Of a DNA stretch of 64,000 nt, positions 63,397-64,000 are shown in pieces; within the stretch, counting starts at the first letter, position 1; each line of letters opens with the position of its first letter. Below the pieces are notes generated by a model. It did not search any database and was not told where the DNA came from. It worked only from the letters and a program-made list of their open reading frames with translations. Source of the stretch: Stenotrophomonas maltophilia (GTDB lineage Bacteria > Pseudomonadota > Gammaproteobacteria > Xanthomonadales > Xanthomonadaceae); NCBI GenBank assembly GCA_009912235.1, contig WNDS01000001.1, forward strand, positions 62,001 to 126,000, read 5' to 3'. The position numbers were made by a program, and so were the translations under genes.

Positions 63397-64000
63397 CAGG
63401 ATTTGACGGGCGCGTGGTGCTGGTGACCGGCGCGGCCGGGGGCATTGGCGCGGCGCTGGTGCAGTTGCTCGCAGGCGCCGGCTGCATCGTGGTGGCGACC
63501 GACCGTGAGGCACCGACCGCTGCTGCGTCGGCGGGGCGGGTGCATGCCTTCGCTCTGGACGTGCGCGATGCCGCAGCAGTGGACGCCTTCGTCGACTGGG
63601 TGGAGGACACGCTGGGGCCGATCCAGCTGGCCGCCAGCGTGGCCCGCGTGCTGCAGGTGGGCGCGGTACAGGACACCAGCGATGCGGCGTGGCGGCAGGT
63701 CTTCGCGGTCAACGCTGACGGCGTGTTCCACCTGGGCCGGGCCTTGGCACGGGTGATGTCACCGCGCCGCCAGGGGGCGCTGGTGGTGGTCAGTTCCAAC
63801 GCTGCCGGCGTGCCCCGGCATGGCATGGCTGCGTATGCGGCGTCCAAGGCCGCGGCCACCATGTTCACCCGTTGCCCGGGGCTGGATCTGGCACCGCTGG
63901 GCATCCGCTGCAACATCGTCGCCCCCGGTTCCACGCTGACCCCGATGCAGACCGGCATGTGGGAGGACGACAAGGGCGCCGAGCGCGTGATTGCCGGCAA
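63387..64000 (+). CDS. entA: 2,3-dihydro-2,3-dihydroxybenzoate dehydrogenase EntA (3' end outside window)
   Basis: The 205 visible codons are a classical SDR: GRVVLVTGAAGGIGAALVQL, the catalytic Ser in VVVSSNAAGVPRHGMAAYAA with Tyr and Lys (AYAASKAAATMF), then APLGIRCNIVAPGST and TPMQTG. AGGAGAA precedes the ATG, which overlaps entF by 10 nt. Makes 2,3-dihydroxybenzoate. Where EntA proteins usually have a NAAG or SVAG element, this reads AASVARVLQVG, with Arg replacing Gly. No frame break up to 64000. Confidence 0.92.
   Translation, partial: MQLTGFDGRVVLVTGAAGGIGAALVQLLAGAGCIVVATDREAPTAAASAGRVHAFALDVRDAAAVDAFVDWVEDTLGPIQLAASVARVLQVGAVQDTSDAAWRQVFAVNADGVFHLGRALARVMSPRRQGALVVVSSNAAGVPRHGMAAYAASKAAATMFTRCPGLDLAPLGIRCNIVAPGSTLTPMQTGMWEDDKGAERVIAG

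Overview
The window looks like chromosome of a Stenotrophomonas maltophilia-group gammaproteobacterium. Codons are extremely G+C rich, and there are several palindromic GTAG-type repeats of the kind known as SMAG elements. The gene content is also typical: a Tad pilus locus, an enterobactin locus split as entC-E-B-B'-F-A, a TonB receptor repertoire, and a desT-desCB-type desaturase locus. No tRNA, rRNA, CRISPR array, insertion sequence or prophage gene was recognised.

Layout. Positions 1-5604 (minus strand) are a Tad/Flp pilus locus: flp, cpaA, tadE, cpaB, cpaC, cpaE and the start of cpaF. At 6280-13329 are an AraC-type regulator, a giant trimeric autotransporter adhesin and a TpgA-like OmpA/SmpA lipoprotein. 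A small unknown protein, MgtC, a CLC chloride channel, a FecA-like TonB receptor, an M14-like peptidase, LysR plus an MdtJI-type SMR pair, an RstAB-like two-component system, a PagL-like protein, a small kinase-like protein, a BetT-type transporter and another TonB receptor follow up to 30532. At 30725-38498 are a quinone-oxidoreductase-like gene, then nrdA-nrdB-flavodoxin-thioredoxin, then divergent mntH and mntR. At 38709-41418 a TonB receptor and a thioredoxin-like protein form an operon with an MntR-type box upstream. A methyltransferase and a DesT/FabR regulator divergent from desCB-like genes follow. A minus-strand unit sodA-flavin reductase-TPR is headed by an excellent SoxR box. A thioredoxin lipoprotein, three LysR-flanked oxidoreductase groups, and a Fur-box-headed siderophore cluster (MFS exporter, entC, entE, entB, aryl carrier protein, entF, start of entA) end the window.

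Three themes stand out. First, a manganese/redox neighbourhood: mntH, mntR, a TonB receptor with its own MntR-like dyad, class I ribonucleotide reductase with a NrdI-like flavodoxin, and a Mn-type superoxide dismutase. Second, several promoters carry readable operators: two NrdR-box-like repeats 32 bp apart over the nrdA promoter, a SoxR box inside a 19-bp spacer, MntR dyads, and a DesT/FabR-position palindrome. Third, an unusual number of genes are broken by a single lesion. I count about 13 frame changes, mostly one-base length changes in G/C runs, and 6 in-frame stops in 13 genes, including the normally essential nrdA. This pattern fits sequence error, or possibly very recent decay, better than ancient pseudogenes, because reading frame and family motifs resume at once after each lesion. 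Broken genes are therefore listed over their full span as pseudogenes, with the lesion position stated.
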